Part shown: piece after piece, positions 51,667 through 58,251 of the stretch
How positions within the stretch are numbered: the stretch's first letter is position 1
How the letters are laid out: every line of letters begins with the position of its first letter
From: Syntrophorhabdaceae bacterium
GTDB lineage: Bacteria; Desulfobacterota; Syntrophorhabdia; Syntrophorhabdales; Syntrophorhabdaceae
Assembly: GCA_036504895.1 (NCBI GenBank)
Contig: DASXUJ010000109.1
Location: forward strand, 1 to 58,251
Direction: 5' to 3'
DNA: 58,251 nt
Notes under the pieces: model-generated
What the model was told of the DNA's origin: nothing
Seen by the model: the letters and a program-made list of their open reading frames with translations, nothing else
Database searches by the model: none
Made by a program: the position numbers and the translations under genes

Positions 51667-52587
51667 TCAGCCTTTATATATTTTTACCGCCTCGTCGACA
51701 CTTGCATCCTCAACGGTAATTGCATATACCGCATTACACATGCGGACCGCCTCATCGAGAGACTTCTGGTGAATATTTCTTCCCGTGGCGTTTCCCGCCG
51801 CGCCGCTCACATGGATCTGGTCGTAGAGTTGACCGAGGAACTTCTCCGCGGATTCACTTCCACCGCCCGCGCAGACCACCCTGGTCCTTCCGGCTGCGAG
51901 AATCGCCTCTTTGAAAATCTCACGGGACTCCTCTCCTGCCTTTGTGGGATAATTTACTTTGGCAAAATCGGTGCCGAGGCATGCGGCCGCTCCCGCTGCA
52001 CCCGCTATCAAGTGAGGGTCTTTCTCGTCCTTTACCGCTTTACCGCGGGGATACATCCACAGGACGGTGACAAGACCGTTCAGATGGGCGTAATAGACGA
52101 GCTGGGCGGCCTGCACCAGGAGATCGCTTTCATATTCGCTGCCGAGGTAAACGGTAAACCCCACCCCGAGAATATTGAGGCCGCTGTTCTCCTTGAATTC
52201 GACCACCTGCTCCACGTCAAACCACTGGTGGCTCACGGGGTCATCCTGGGCCGTAGGCACCAGGGGGGTCTTGGAGTTCACCTTCACCAGATAGGGCACA
52301 TCTCGATAATCCATACCAAACCTTGCGATAAGGCCGAGCTGGGCTGCGAATACGCCGATTTTCGATTGAGCGGCAATTTTAAAAAGGTGTTCCGGTCCGT
52401 TATCATCGGGATGGATCCCTTTTCCATAGAAATCATCATTCAGGTGCTCCATCTTCTGGTCTCCCGCAAAGAGCATCAATCTTCCGCTCGACCTTGTGAT
52501 CGCCAAATAGTTCTCGATATAGGTATCGCGCATTACCCTCGGCACGTCCAAGGGCACCATTATGTTATCTCTGGTAATAACGGGCAT
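51667..52587 (-). CDS. DhnA-type class I aldolase
   Basis: 306 residues, DeoC/LacD/DhnA TIM-barrel. 'LMLFAGDQKMEHLNDDFYG' at the N-terminus and 'DFAKVNYPTKAGEESREIF' with the probable Schiff-base lysine in the centre, then 'RVVCAGGGS' and 'GRNIHQKSLDEAVRM' (phosphate-binding loop) are typical. Likely fructose-bisphosphate aldolase or a related enzyme on ketose phosphates. Strong GGGAGGAG ribosome site at ATG 52587 and its own terminator. The bifunctional aldolase/phosphatase at 23818 could split the same sugar in the other direction. Confidence 0.88.
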   Translation of the reverse strand: MPVITRDNIMVPLDVPRVMRDTYIENYLAITRSSGRLMLFAGDQKMEHLNDDFYGKGIHPDDNGPEHLFKIAAQSKIGVFAAQLGLIARFGMDYRDVPYLVKVNSKTPLVPTAQDDPVSHQWFDVEQVVEFKENSGLNILGVGFTVYLGSEYESDLLVQAAQLVYYAHLNGLVTVLWMYPRGKAVKDEKDPHLIAGAAGAAACLGTDFAKVNYPTKAGEESREIFKEAILAAGRTRVVCAGGGSESAEKFLGQLYDQIHVSGAAGNATGRNIHQKSLDEAVRMCNAVYAITVEDASVDEAVKIYKG

Positions 52588-52683
52588 CTTCTCCTCCCTT
52601 TCTTAAATTTATTTCACCAGTTTACGGCATGAGATGGATAATTTGCAAGAATTCTGTTTTACAGTGAATGGAGATTCGAGCTT

Positions 52684-53601
52684 TCAGGCGTCCCGCTGCC
52701 TCTGGAGGAAACGGTGGGCCTGGAGCGCCGCTTTCGCGCCTTCACCCGCAGCGACGACGATTTGCTTCTCAGGGACGTTCGTCACGTCCCCCGCCGCAAA
52801 AAGTCCCGGAATTATGGTTTCATTCGCACAGCTCACTTCGATCTCGCCCAAGCTATTCAGGGGAACCAGGTCCCCTATCAGGCCTGAGTTAGGGGAGAGG
52901 CCGATCTCCACAAATACCCCTTCCACTTCAAGGGTTACTTCCCTGTTCTTAATTAGATCCCGGACCACGAGACCGCCTACCAACTCTTCCCCGATAATAC
53001 TCAAAGTCTCATGTCCCGTAAGGATGGTAGTGTTCGGAGAATCTCCCAGTTTCTTCACCAGCACGTGGTCAGCAGTCAATACGGTGAGGGAGATGAGATA
53101 TACATGTTTTGCCACTTTCACAAGGTCCAGGGCGGCCCCTACCGCGGAGTTGCCCCCGCCGACCACCGCCACGTCGCGGCCTCGAAAAAATGGCGCATCA
53201 CAGGTGGCGCAATAGCTTACACCCCGTCCTATCAGACTTTTCTCGCCCGGCACGTTGAGGGTCCGTGGACTCTTGCCCGTTGCCGCAATTATAGTGAGGC
53301 CTTCATAGGATATCTCTCCTTCGGTTGCGAGTGTAAATATCCCCTTATGAAGGGAGATGGCCCTGGCGGTTTCCCCCACCCTTACATCAATCGGAAATTG
53401 CCGCGCCTGGTCCAGAAATTTCCGCATCAGTTCCGGTCCTTCTATAAACTGGTAACCCATGTAATTTTCGACGCCAAGGGTCCAGTTCGGCTGACCGCCC
53501 ATATCTTTGCTCACAAGGAGAGTCCTCCGTTGTTTTCTGGCGGAATAGACCGCAGCCGTAAGGCCGGCGGGACCTGCTCCCGCGATGATGACATCATACA
53601 T
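52684..53601 (-). CDS. Thioredoxin reductase-like flavoprotein
   Basis: 305 residues from ATG 53601 with GGAGAG upstream. 'VIIAGAGPAGLTAAVYSARK' is the FAD dinucleotide fold, 'YCATCDAPFFRGRDVAVVGGGNSA' holds the redox C-A-T-C pair and the NAD(P)H fold, and 'GLFAAGDVTNVPEKQIVVAAGEGAKAA' the FAD C-terminal block. It is 305 residues, as for TrxB and the reductase part of AhpF; the exact partner (thioredoxin, glutaredoxin-like or peroxiredoxin) is open. No thioredoxin lies nearby. Confidence 0.9.
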   Translation of the reverse strand: MYDVIIAGAGPAGLTAAVYSARKQRRTLLVSKDMGGQPNWTLGVENYMGYQFIEGPELMRKFLDQARQFPIDVRVGETARAISLHKGIFTLATEGEISYEGLTIIAATGKSPRTLNVPGEKSLIGRGVSYCATCDAPFFRGRDVAVVGGGNSAVGAALDLVKVAKHVYLISLTVLTADHVLVKKLGDSPNTTILTGHETLSIIGEELVGGLVVRDLIKNREVTLEVEGVFVEIGLSPNSGLIGDLVPLNSLGEIEVSCANETIIPGLFAAGDVTNVPEKQIVVAAGEGAKAALQAHRFLQRQRDA

Positions 53602-53689
53602 GGGACTCTCCATCGGCAGTCAATAGGGTCAGGGGCTTGTTTCTCGCGTGTGACCGGAAAAGTCACGTCCTTACTGCCCCCAATACCCG

Positions 53690-53718
53690 ATTATCAGCAC
53701 CAGCCCTGTTATTGTCAA
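53690..53718 (-). promoter_or_regulatory. Promoter of the thioredoxin reductase-like gene
   Basis: Minus strand: TTGACA (53718-53713), 17-base spacer, GATAAT (53695-53690, 5/6). Leader about 80 bases. Confidence 0.62.
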
Positions 53719-53829
53719 TAATTAGCGTAAGGTAATAGGGTCCGGCTCTTTATTTTCTCCACATTCGGTTGATCTGAGGTTACACTAGGGAAGCCATTTC
53801 TTGGCAAAATGTATACTAGGGAGAATCTG

Positions 53830-55500
53830 ATGGGATTCCGTCTCAGACCGGCTGTCCTGGCCCTCATTATTCTTTTATTTTTTTCATCTCTCGCAGCCGC
53901 CGCAGGCCAACATGGGAACCGTTTCAGAAACGTGATCATAATGGTGCCCGATGGGTGCAGCCCGGCTCAGGTTACCGTTGCACGATGGTATAAAGGCGCT
54001 CCCCTCGCCCTCGATCGGATGTATCTCGGGGGCGTGCGAACCTATGGCGCGAACTCCCTGATCACCGATTCCGCCCCGGCCGCCACTGCCTTTGCCACAG
54101 GACATAAGACTGCCGATAAATTTATCGGAATTCTTCCCGATTCGGTAACCACACCGGGCGCCGCACCCATACCGGAGGAGCGGAGGTATAAGCCGGTGCC
54201 AAGCGTCCTCGAAGGGGCAAAGCTTATAGGGAAGTCGGTAGGTCTCGTGGCCACGTCGAATATTCAGCATGCCACCCCGGCGGCCTTTTCCGCTCACTGG
54301 CCGGATCGGAATAATTATAACGAAATCGGGAAGCATCAGGTATATCAAGGCATGGATGTGGTACTGGGCGGCGGGAAACAATACCTTGTACCGAAGGAAA
54401 AGGGCGGTGCCCGGACGGACGGAGAGGATCTGACTGAAGTGCTCAGGGCAAAGGGCTATCTCATTGTCCACACGAGAGAAGAGCTGGAAAAGGCAAGGGG
54501 CAACAGGGTCTGGGGGGCCTTTGCCGATGACGCCATGGCAAATGAGTTCGATCGCCCCCATTTGAGGCCGGAGGAGCCTGCCCTCGCCGAAATGACCAAA
54601 AAGGCGCTTACGATCCTCTCGAAGAACAAGAAGGGTTTCTTTCTTATGGTGGAAGGGAGTAAAGTCGACTGGGCAGCCCATGCGAATGATCCCATCGGCG
54701 TGGTCAGCGAGGTCCTCGCCTTTGACGAAGCCGTAAAGGTGGCCCTCGATTTCGCGAAGAAGGATGGCAAGACCCTCGTCCTTGCCTTCGCGGACCATGG
54801 CACGGGCGGCATGTCCCTTGGAAGCGACGGGGTGAATAAGAGCTACTCCACCCTCCCCTTCGAAAAAGTATTCGGTCCTCTGAAAAAAGCCGTTCTTACC
54901 GCTGAAGGAGTGGAGCAGAAGTTGGAAAAGGACGGCTCGGAAGAAAAGATCCGGAACATAGTAGGCGAATTTTATGGGATTAAGGATTTAACCGCCGGCG
55001 AGATAAAAACCCTGCGCAATGCGTCACAAGGTCCCCGCCGGGCTTTGGGTCCCATGATGAGCGCGAGATCGGGAATCGGCTGGACCACGAAAGGTCACAC
55101 GGGCGAGGACGTGTTCCTTTACCATTACGGGCTTAACCGTCCTTTGGGTTTGATCGAGAACACCGAGATCGCCGGAATGACCGCCAAGGCACTTGGATTC
55201 GATTTGAGCATGGTGGAGAGCCGTCTATTCGTCCCCGCCCGTGAGGTTTTCAGTGCTCCGGGCGTCATCTTCTCATTGGAAGGGGCCGGGACGGGCAAGG
55301 CTGTACTCACGGTGCGAAAGGGGGAGGCCCGTGCCGATTTTCCCCTTGGGACCAATCTGATGTATATTAAATCTCAGGGAAAAACATATGAGATGGAGGG
55401 CATCTCAGTGCTCGCGCCCCACACAGGTAAGATTTATCTGCCAGGGGAAAGTGCAAGACTGTTGGAACGTTCAATCAAAAATATTCCCGTTGGCAGGTGA
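53830..55500 (+). CDS. Alkaline phosphatase (PhoA family)
   Basis: 556 residues from ATG 53830 (GGGAGA upstream; the frame runs up to 53809). A signal peptide ends near 'LAAAAGQ'. 'NVIIMVPDGCSPAQVTVAR' holds the first metal ligand, 'ITDSAPAATAFATGHKT' the nucleophile serine, and 'MVEGSKVDWAAHAND' and 'AFADHGTGG' further metal ligands. The enzyme frees phosphate from organic esters outside the cytoplasm. A later 'TKGHTGEDV' gives the third Zn ligand. Complete domain set. Confidence 0.94.
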   Translation: MGFRLRPAVLALIILLFFSSLAAAAGQHGNRFRNVIIMVPDGCSPAQVTVARWYKGAPLALDRMYLGGVRTYGANSLITDSAPAATAFATGHKTADKFIGILPDSVTTPGAAPIPEERRYKPVPSVLEGAKLIGKSVGLVATSNIQHATPAAFSAHWPDRNNYNEIGKHQVYQGMDVVLGGGKQYLVPKEKGGARTDGEDLTEVLRAKGYLIVHTREELEKARGNRVWGAFADDAMANEFDRPHLRPEEPALAEMTKKALTILSKNKKGFFLMVEGSKVDWAAHANDPIGVVSEVLAFDEAVKVALDFAKKDGKTLVLAFADHGTGGMSLGSDGVNKSYSTLPFEKVFGPLKKAVLTAEGVEQKLEKDGSEEKIRNIVGEFYGIKDLTAGEIKTLRNASQGPRRALGPMMSARSGIGWTTKGHTGEDVFLYHYGLNRPLGLIENTEIAGMTAKALGFDLSMVESRLFVPAREVFSAPGVIFSLEGAGTGKAVLTVRKGEARADFPLGTNLMYIKSQGKTYEMEGISVLAPHTGKIYLPGESARLLERSIKNIPVGR

Positions 55501-55510
55501 GGCAAAGCGG

Positions 55511-55972
55511 CTAATGGCGCCTCCAGGCGATCCAGGCAGGAAATCCGTTTTCATCCCGAAGTCTCATAATATTGTCGCCTTTTATTAATTCCGAGGCTAT
55601 CAGGGCTGGTTGAGCGCGAAAAAAAACTTTTGAGCCTTTTACCTCAACCTGGTCTTTTGGGTGAATCATCAGGTCCTGATTTTCAATGAACCACTCCGGC
55701 CCCAGGTGGACGTCCATCACATCGATGCCGACCCTCACCAGAATACGCACCCCCGCCGACATGCCCCTGCCGGGGATAAACCTCTGAACAGCCGTCACCA
55801 TGCCCCGCACGGTTTCCACTGTCTTTACATTGTAGAGCCGCACATAAGGCGCCTCAGCGCCCCACCCGCGGCTGCCTGTCCAGTTTTTGAGCCTGGGCGC
55901 GGCGACTCCCTGCGAGACAGACAGGAAGACTGCGGGTAATAGCAATCCGAGAATGATAATCAGCCGTTTCAT
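55511..55972 (-). CDS. Exported hypothetical protein
   Basis: 153 residues from ATG 55972, where AGGGGGG stands at good spacing; an upstream frame start (56062) was rejected. A signal peptide ends near 'GVAAP'. The mature domain ('VRLYNVKTVETVRGMVTAVQ...', 'VEVKGSKVFF') looks like a small beta-barrel of OB-fold type, as in periplasmic YgiW/DUF5666-like proteins. Function unknown. It converges with the alkaline phosphatase gene 10 bases away. Confidence 0.7.
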   Translation of the reverse strand: MKRLIIILGLLLPAVFLSVSQGVAAPRLKNWTGSRGWGAEAPYVRLYNVKTVETVRGMVTAVQRFIPGRGMSAGVRILVRVGIDVMDVHLGPEWFIENQDLMIHPKDQVEVKGSKVFFRAQPALIASELIKGDNIMRLRDENGFPAWIAWRRH

Positions 55973-56075
55973 GGTCCCCCCTGAGTGACCGGTTCCCCGA
56001 AGCAGAGGAACCTTGAGTAGATTAGATGGTAAGGAAGCCGAGGGAATTCCGCGCCCTCTCATATATGGACGTCTA

Positions 56076-56105
56076 TTTATATACCTTCGGATGCGCTGTC
56101 GTCAA
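56076..56105 (-). promoter_or_regulatory. Promoter of the exported hypothetical gene
   Basis: Minus strand: TTGACG (56105-56100), 18-base spacer, TATAAA (56081-56076). Leader about 100 bases. Confidence 0.5.
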
Positions 56106-56252
56106 CTCTTGTCCCGGGCCGTCGGCTTCGATCAATTATAGAGAAGGAAACTATTGAATCCGCCCGGTAAAAAGAATAGTATATCTTGCACTACCTGCGG
56201 CCATTCCGCTGCAAGAACCTTACATTCAGCGAGACAGTCAGGATCAGAAACA

Positions 56253-57221
56253 ATGGGTTTATTGACGAAGATAAAGAAACCTCTTTCCCGCACCGCCCTC
56301 ACGGTCCTGGGCATTTTTTTAAGCCCTGCCTTTCTTGCGGTCTTCCTCGCCGTCAACGTTTCAGCCGCGCCGTCTCCAATAAAAGAACTGTCTCCCCTTA
56401 TTGACGAGCTGGGCAGACGGTGTGCCGCATACGGCTGGAATGACATTAAAATAGAGGATATCCCATGGCAGTCATACCGGACAAGCCACCTCAAGAGGCC
56501 GATGATCTTTGCCCGGTTCGGCGATTCCCCCTCCGACTGCACCCTCTTTCTCGGAGGGATCCACGGAGATGAGATCCCCACCGTATACATCATGCTGAAA
56601 CTTTCCCACTATATCGAGAGCAACCCGTCAATGTTTAAAGACAGATGTATAATCGTCGCACCCCTCGTGAACCCGGATGGTTTTTTCTCCCTACCCCCTA
56701 CCCGCACGAATGCACGCGGCGTGGACGTAAACAGGAATTTCCCCACAAAAGAATGGTCGATGAGGGCGCTTCGCGATTGGGAGCGGAAGCACGGCCGGAA
56801 TAAACGGTACTATCCTGGAAAGAGAGGGGGCTCCGAGAAGGAGACCATGTTCCAGATGGCGCTGATTAAACGATACAAGCCGAAAAAAATCCTGGCCGTC
56901 CATTCTCCCCTGAATGCCTATGATTTCGACGGGCCCTCTTCGGAGCTCGGATCGTTTTCAAACTGGGTTGAGAGGATCAGTCAGGAGACCGGTCACCCTC
57001 TTAAGCGTTTTGGATTTTTCCCGGGTTCCCTTGGGAATTATGCAGGCCAGGAAAGGGATATCTTTACCCTTACCCTCGAGCTTCCCACTTCCGACCCCGC
57101 GAAAGGGAGCGAGTATTTCAGACAGTTCCAGCCCGCTCTCGTCAAGTTTCTGAACCTGCCTATTTTTATAAAGCCTCCCTTATTGAGAAAATCAGCATAT
57201 AAAACAGAGGCGGCAGGATAG
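56253..57221 (+). CDS. M14 zinc carboxypeptidase, MpaA-like
   Basis: 322 residues from ATG 56253; the frame extends to 56154 without a ribosome site. A signal peptide or anchor ('LTVLGIFLSPAFLAVFLAVNVSAAP') leads to an M14 domain: Zn ligands in 'GGIHGDEIPT' and 'LAVHSPLN', 'LVNPDGFF', 'RGVDVNRNFPTKEW' for substrate binding, and 'FTLTLELP' with the catalytic Glu. Closest in type to MpaA, which cuts the gamma-D-Glu-Dap bond of murein tripeptide; MpaA is cytosolic, this one appears exported. Confidence 0.85.
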   Translation: MGLLTKIKKPLSRTALTVLGIFLSPAFLAVFLAVNVSAAPSPIKELSPLIDELGRRCAAYGWNDIKIEDIPWQSYRTSHLKRPMIFARFGDSPSDCTLFLGGIHGDEIPTVYIMLKLSHYIESNPSMFKDRCIIVAPLVNPDGFFSLPPTRTNARGVDVNRNFPTKEWSMRALRDWERKHGRNKRYYPGKRGGSEKETMFQMALIKRYKPKKILAVHSPLNAYDFDGPSSELGSFSNWVERISQETGHPLKRFGFFPGSLGNYAGQERDIFTLTLELPTSDPAKGSEYFRQFQPALVKFLNLPIFIKPPLLRKSAYKTEAAG

Positions 57222-57245
57222 AGGCATAATTCGGATAATAAACCT

Positions 57246-57497
57246 TTATCCCCCCGAAAGCATGGTGAAGCGGGGGGCCTCGAGCATCTCTACCTCTTCT
57301 ATACCCCTCATCGCTTTCTCATAAAGGAGGCGCACCAACTGTTCGTAACTCGTCACCTGCCAACCGTTCACCACTCTCCATATCTCCGGATTCTTCCAAT
57401 CCCATGTCTCGGCCTCTTCCGGCCCGCAAATCCGCGTAGTACCGGTTTCCCCATCAAGTACTTTCAACCTGATTGAGAATTCCTTTGTTTCCGACAT
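57246..57497 (-). CDS. Small hypothetical protein
   Basis: 83 residues from ATG 57497 (AGGAGGAG just upstream); the frame also runs to 57536. It begins 'MSETKEFSIRLKVLDGETGTTRI' and has an acidic middle and helical C-terminus. No signal, no membrane span, no family recognised. Converges with the MpaA-like gene; a small inverted repeat GGATAA/TTTATCC in the 24-base gap may end both transcripts. Confidence 0.65.
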   Translation of the reverse strand: MSETKEFSIRLKVLDGETGTTRICGPEEAETWDWKNPEIWRVVNGWQVTSYEQLVRLLYEKAMRGIEEVEMLEAPRFTMLSGG

Positions 57498-57626
57498 TTC
57501 GCTCCTCCTGGTCGCACCTTTGAAACTATCTATCATATACTATTACTACAGAGATAGTATAGAATCTACGATACCCGATGTCAACGTTCCCGGGATGTCC
57601 CGCTTCTTCCCCATTGATGAATATAA

Positions 57627-57655
57627 TTTACTTTCAGACCCTAAATCAGTATACT
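57627..57655 (+). promoter_or_regulatory. Promoter of tRNA-Ser
   Basis: TTTACT (57627-57632), 17-base spacer, TATACT (57650-57655). Start predicted about 3 bases before the mature tRNA. Confidence 0.6.
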
Positions 57656-57664
57656 TTGTCCTGT

Positions 57665-57756
57665 GGAGAGGTGACCGAGAGGCCGAAGGTGCTCGCCTGC
57701 TAAGCGAGTGTACGGGTTAAACCGTACCCAGGGTTCAAATCCCTGCCTCTCCGCCA
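57665..57756 (+). tRNA. tRNA-Ser (GCT anticodon), CCA encoded
   Basis: A class II tRNA of 92 bases including CCA. Acceptor GGAGAGG pairs with CCTCTCC, discriminator G is at 57753, and CCA is at 57754-57756. The anticodon stem CTCGC/GCGAG encloses loop CTGCTAA (anticodon GCT at 57699-57701). A long variable arm (TACGGGT...ACCGTA) identifies serine. Unlike the Met and Pro tRNAs in this window, the CCA is in the gene. Confidence 0.96.
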
Positions 57757-57810
57757 TTTCAACAAATTTATCCTTCCTTTTTATGTATCAAGAGAAATAA
57801 ATCCCTGAAT

Positions 57811-57915
57811 ATGTTAAAATATTTTATGAGCAAAGAGTGCAGCACCAATCTGGTTGCAACCATATTGAGAAAAGTAATCGGGATGTGCCCGGGTCCAAAA
57901 AGTGAGCTGATATGA
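57811..57915 (+). CDS. Possible 34-residue leader peptide before rnr
   Basis: Small frame from ATG 57811 (or ATG 57826) to TGA 57913-57915, overlapping the rnr start as ATGA, the arrangement of translational coupling. The peptide ends 'VIGMCPGPKSELI' and contains two cysteines. No strong ribosome site precedes it, and a frame this short can occur by chance; no homologue comes to mind. Confidence 0.25.
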   Translation: MLKYFMSKECSTNLVATILRKVIGMCPGPKSELI

Positions 57916-58251
57916 GAAAACAAAAGAAAATAGCCACCCTTTCCCTGACGAAGGAAAACCTGTTCAAAATATTCAAGCAGGAAAGCCGGCCCCTCGCGTT
58001 CGGAGACCTGCAAAAAGTTTTTACCCTCTACAAACAGGACAAAAGATCCCTTCGAAGGTTCCTGAGGGAGCTAATCCATGAAGGGGCAATTGTACGGCTC
58101 AGGAACAACCGCTTCGGAATTCCTCATGAAATGAACCTCGAGACAGGGACCCTCTGGTGCACCCGAAGCGGCAACGGCTTCGTCATACCTGACAGGGAGA
58201 GTGAGAGGGATATTTTCATACCCTCGAAATTCATCGGCCACGCCTTTCATG
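57912..58251 (+). CDS. rnr: Ribonuclease R, 3' end cut by window edge
   Basis: The first 113 codons of a gene that continues past the window. The N-terminal winged-helix region ('LAFGDLQKVFTLYKQDKRSLRRFLRELIHEGAI') is followed by the first cold-shock OB fold, 'GTLWCTRSGNGFVIPDRESERDIFIP', a clear RNase R/VacB signature. RNase R is a cytosolic 3'-5' exoribonuclease that degrades structured RNA and acts with SmpB-tmRNA. Start ATG 57912 has a weak GTGAG upstream site and overlaps the small frame before it. Confidence 0.9.
   Translation, partial: MRKQKKIATLSLTKENLFKIFKQESRPLAFGDLQKVFTLYKQDKRSLRRFLRELIHEGAIVRLRNNRFGIPHEMNLETGTLWCTRSGNGFVIPDRESERDIFIPSKFIGHAFH

Overview
The window is a gene-dense bacterial chromosome segment, G+C-rich by eye. 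It carries about 50 protein genes (two cut by the window edges), three tRNA genes and no rRNA, CRISPR array, prophage or insertion sequence that I can recognise. The cell is Gram-negative: it has a Kdo/LPS-type kinase, an LpxL-like acyltransferase, Lgt, several lipoproteins and exported proteins. It also has chemotaxis genes (CheV), archaeal-like enzymes (fructose-1,6-bisphosphate aldolase/phosphatase, a PPCL-type thymidylate synthase) and an iron-sulfur flavoprotein domain. My best guess is an anaerobic Desulfobacterota-like (former Deltaproteobacteria) organism, perhaps Syntrophorhabdus-like. That is inference from gene content, not an established identification.

Layout. 1-6.9 kb: the end of enolase, a small cysteine-rich protein, unknown genes, a degenerate Eco57I-like restriction-modification protein, an MBL hydrolase and a UDP-glucose-4-epimerase-like enzyme. 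7-13.6 kb: tRNA-Met, HU, TPR and unknown proteins, a thymidylate synthase-family enzyme, an MBL hydrolase, a patatin lipoprotein, a YdcF protein and EpmA. 13.6-19.3 kb: an operon of DUF2141, MerR regulator and a membrane / Fe-S flavoprotein / SCP2 fusion, divergent from a small membrane protein; then an exported hydratase-like protein and an amidohydrolase. 19.4-22.7 kb: dodecin, a TraB/ChaN-like protein, a HAD phosphatase, Lgt and beta-carbonic anhydrase.

23-33 kb is one long rightward run that starts just after tRNA-Pro: surE, fbp (aldolase/phosphatase), miaB, a DUF151 nuclease-family gene, a PHP gene, hisC, a cmk-ispH fusion, rpsA, a Trm112-like gene and an LpxL-like acyltransferase. Many of these genes overlap by 4 to 17 bases. 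After it come a Kdo-kinase-like gene, a repeat-rich gap and a YihY protein.

35-45 kb is a sensory block: a five-PAS hybrid histidine kinase broken by an apparent one-base deletion, a cytosolic peptidoglycan-peptide recycling pair (NlpC/P60 and dipeptide epimerase), an exported pentapeptide-repeat protein, CheV, and a GAF-PAS-GGDEF diguanylate cyclase. Three promoters with a perfect sigma-28 (FliA) -10 box, GCCGATAA, lie upstream of the kinase, cheV and the GGDEF gene. This ties the block to flagellar gene control and is the least obvious coherent signal in the window.

46-58 kb: a more A+T-rich MBOAT plus SGNH-like pair (likely polysaccharide O-acetylation), a DUF1460 amidase-like gene, a NagA-like deacetylase, HD and TPR genes, a DhnA-type aldolase, a thioredoxin-reductase-like flavoprotein, alkaline phosphatase, an MpaA-like carboxypeptidase, tRNA-Ser and the start of RNase R. 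A 68-base multi-hairpin repeat occurs three times, always between genes. The observations I rate highest are the sigma-28 set, the doubly degenerate restriction-modification homologue, the frameshifted hybrid kinase and the membrane / flavoprotein / SCP2 fusion.
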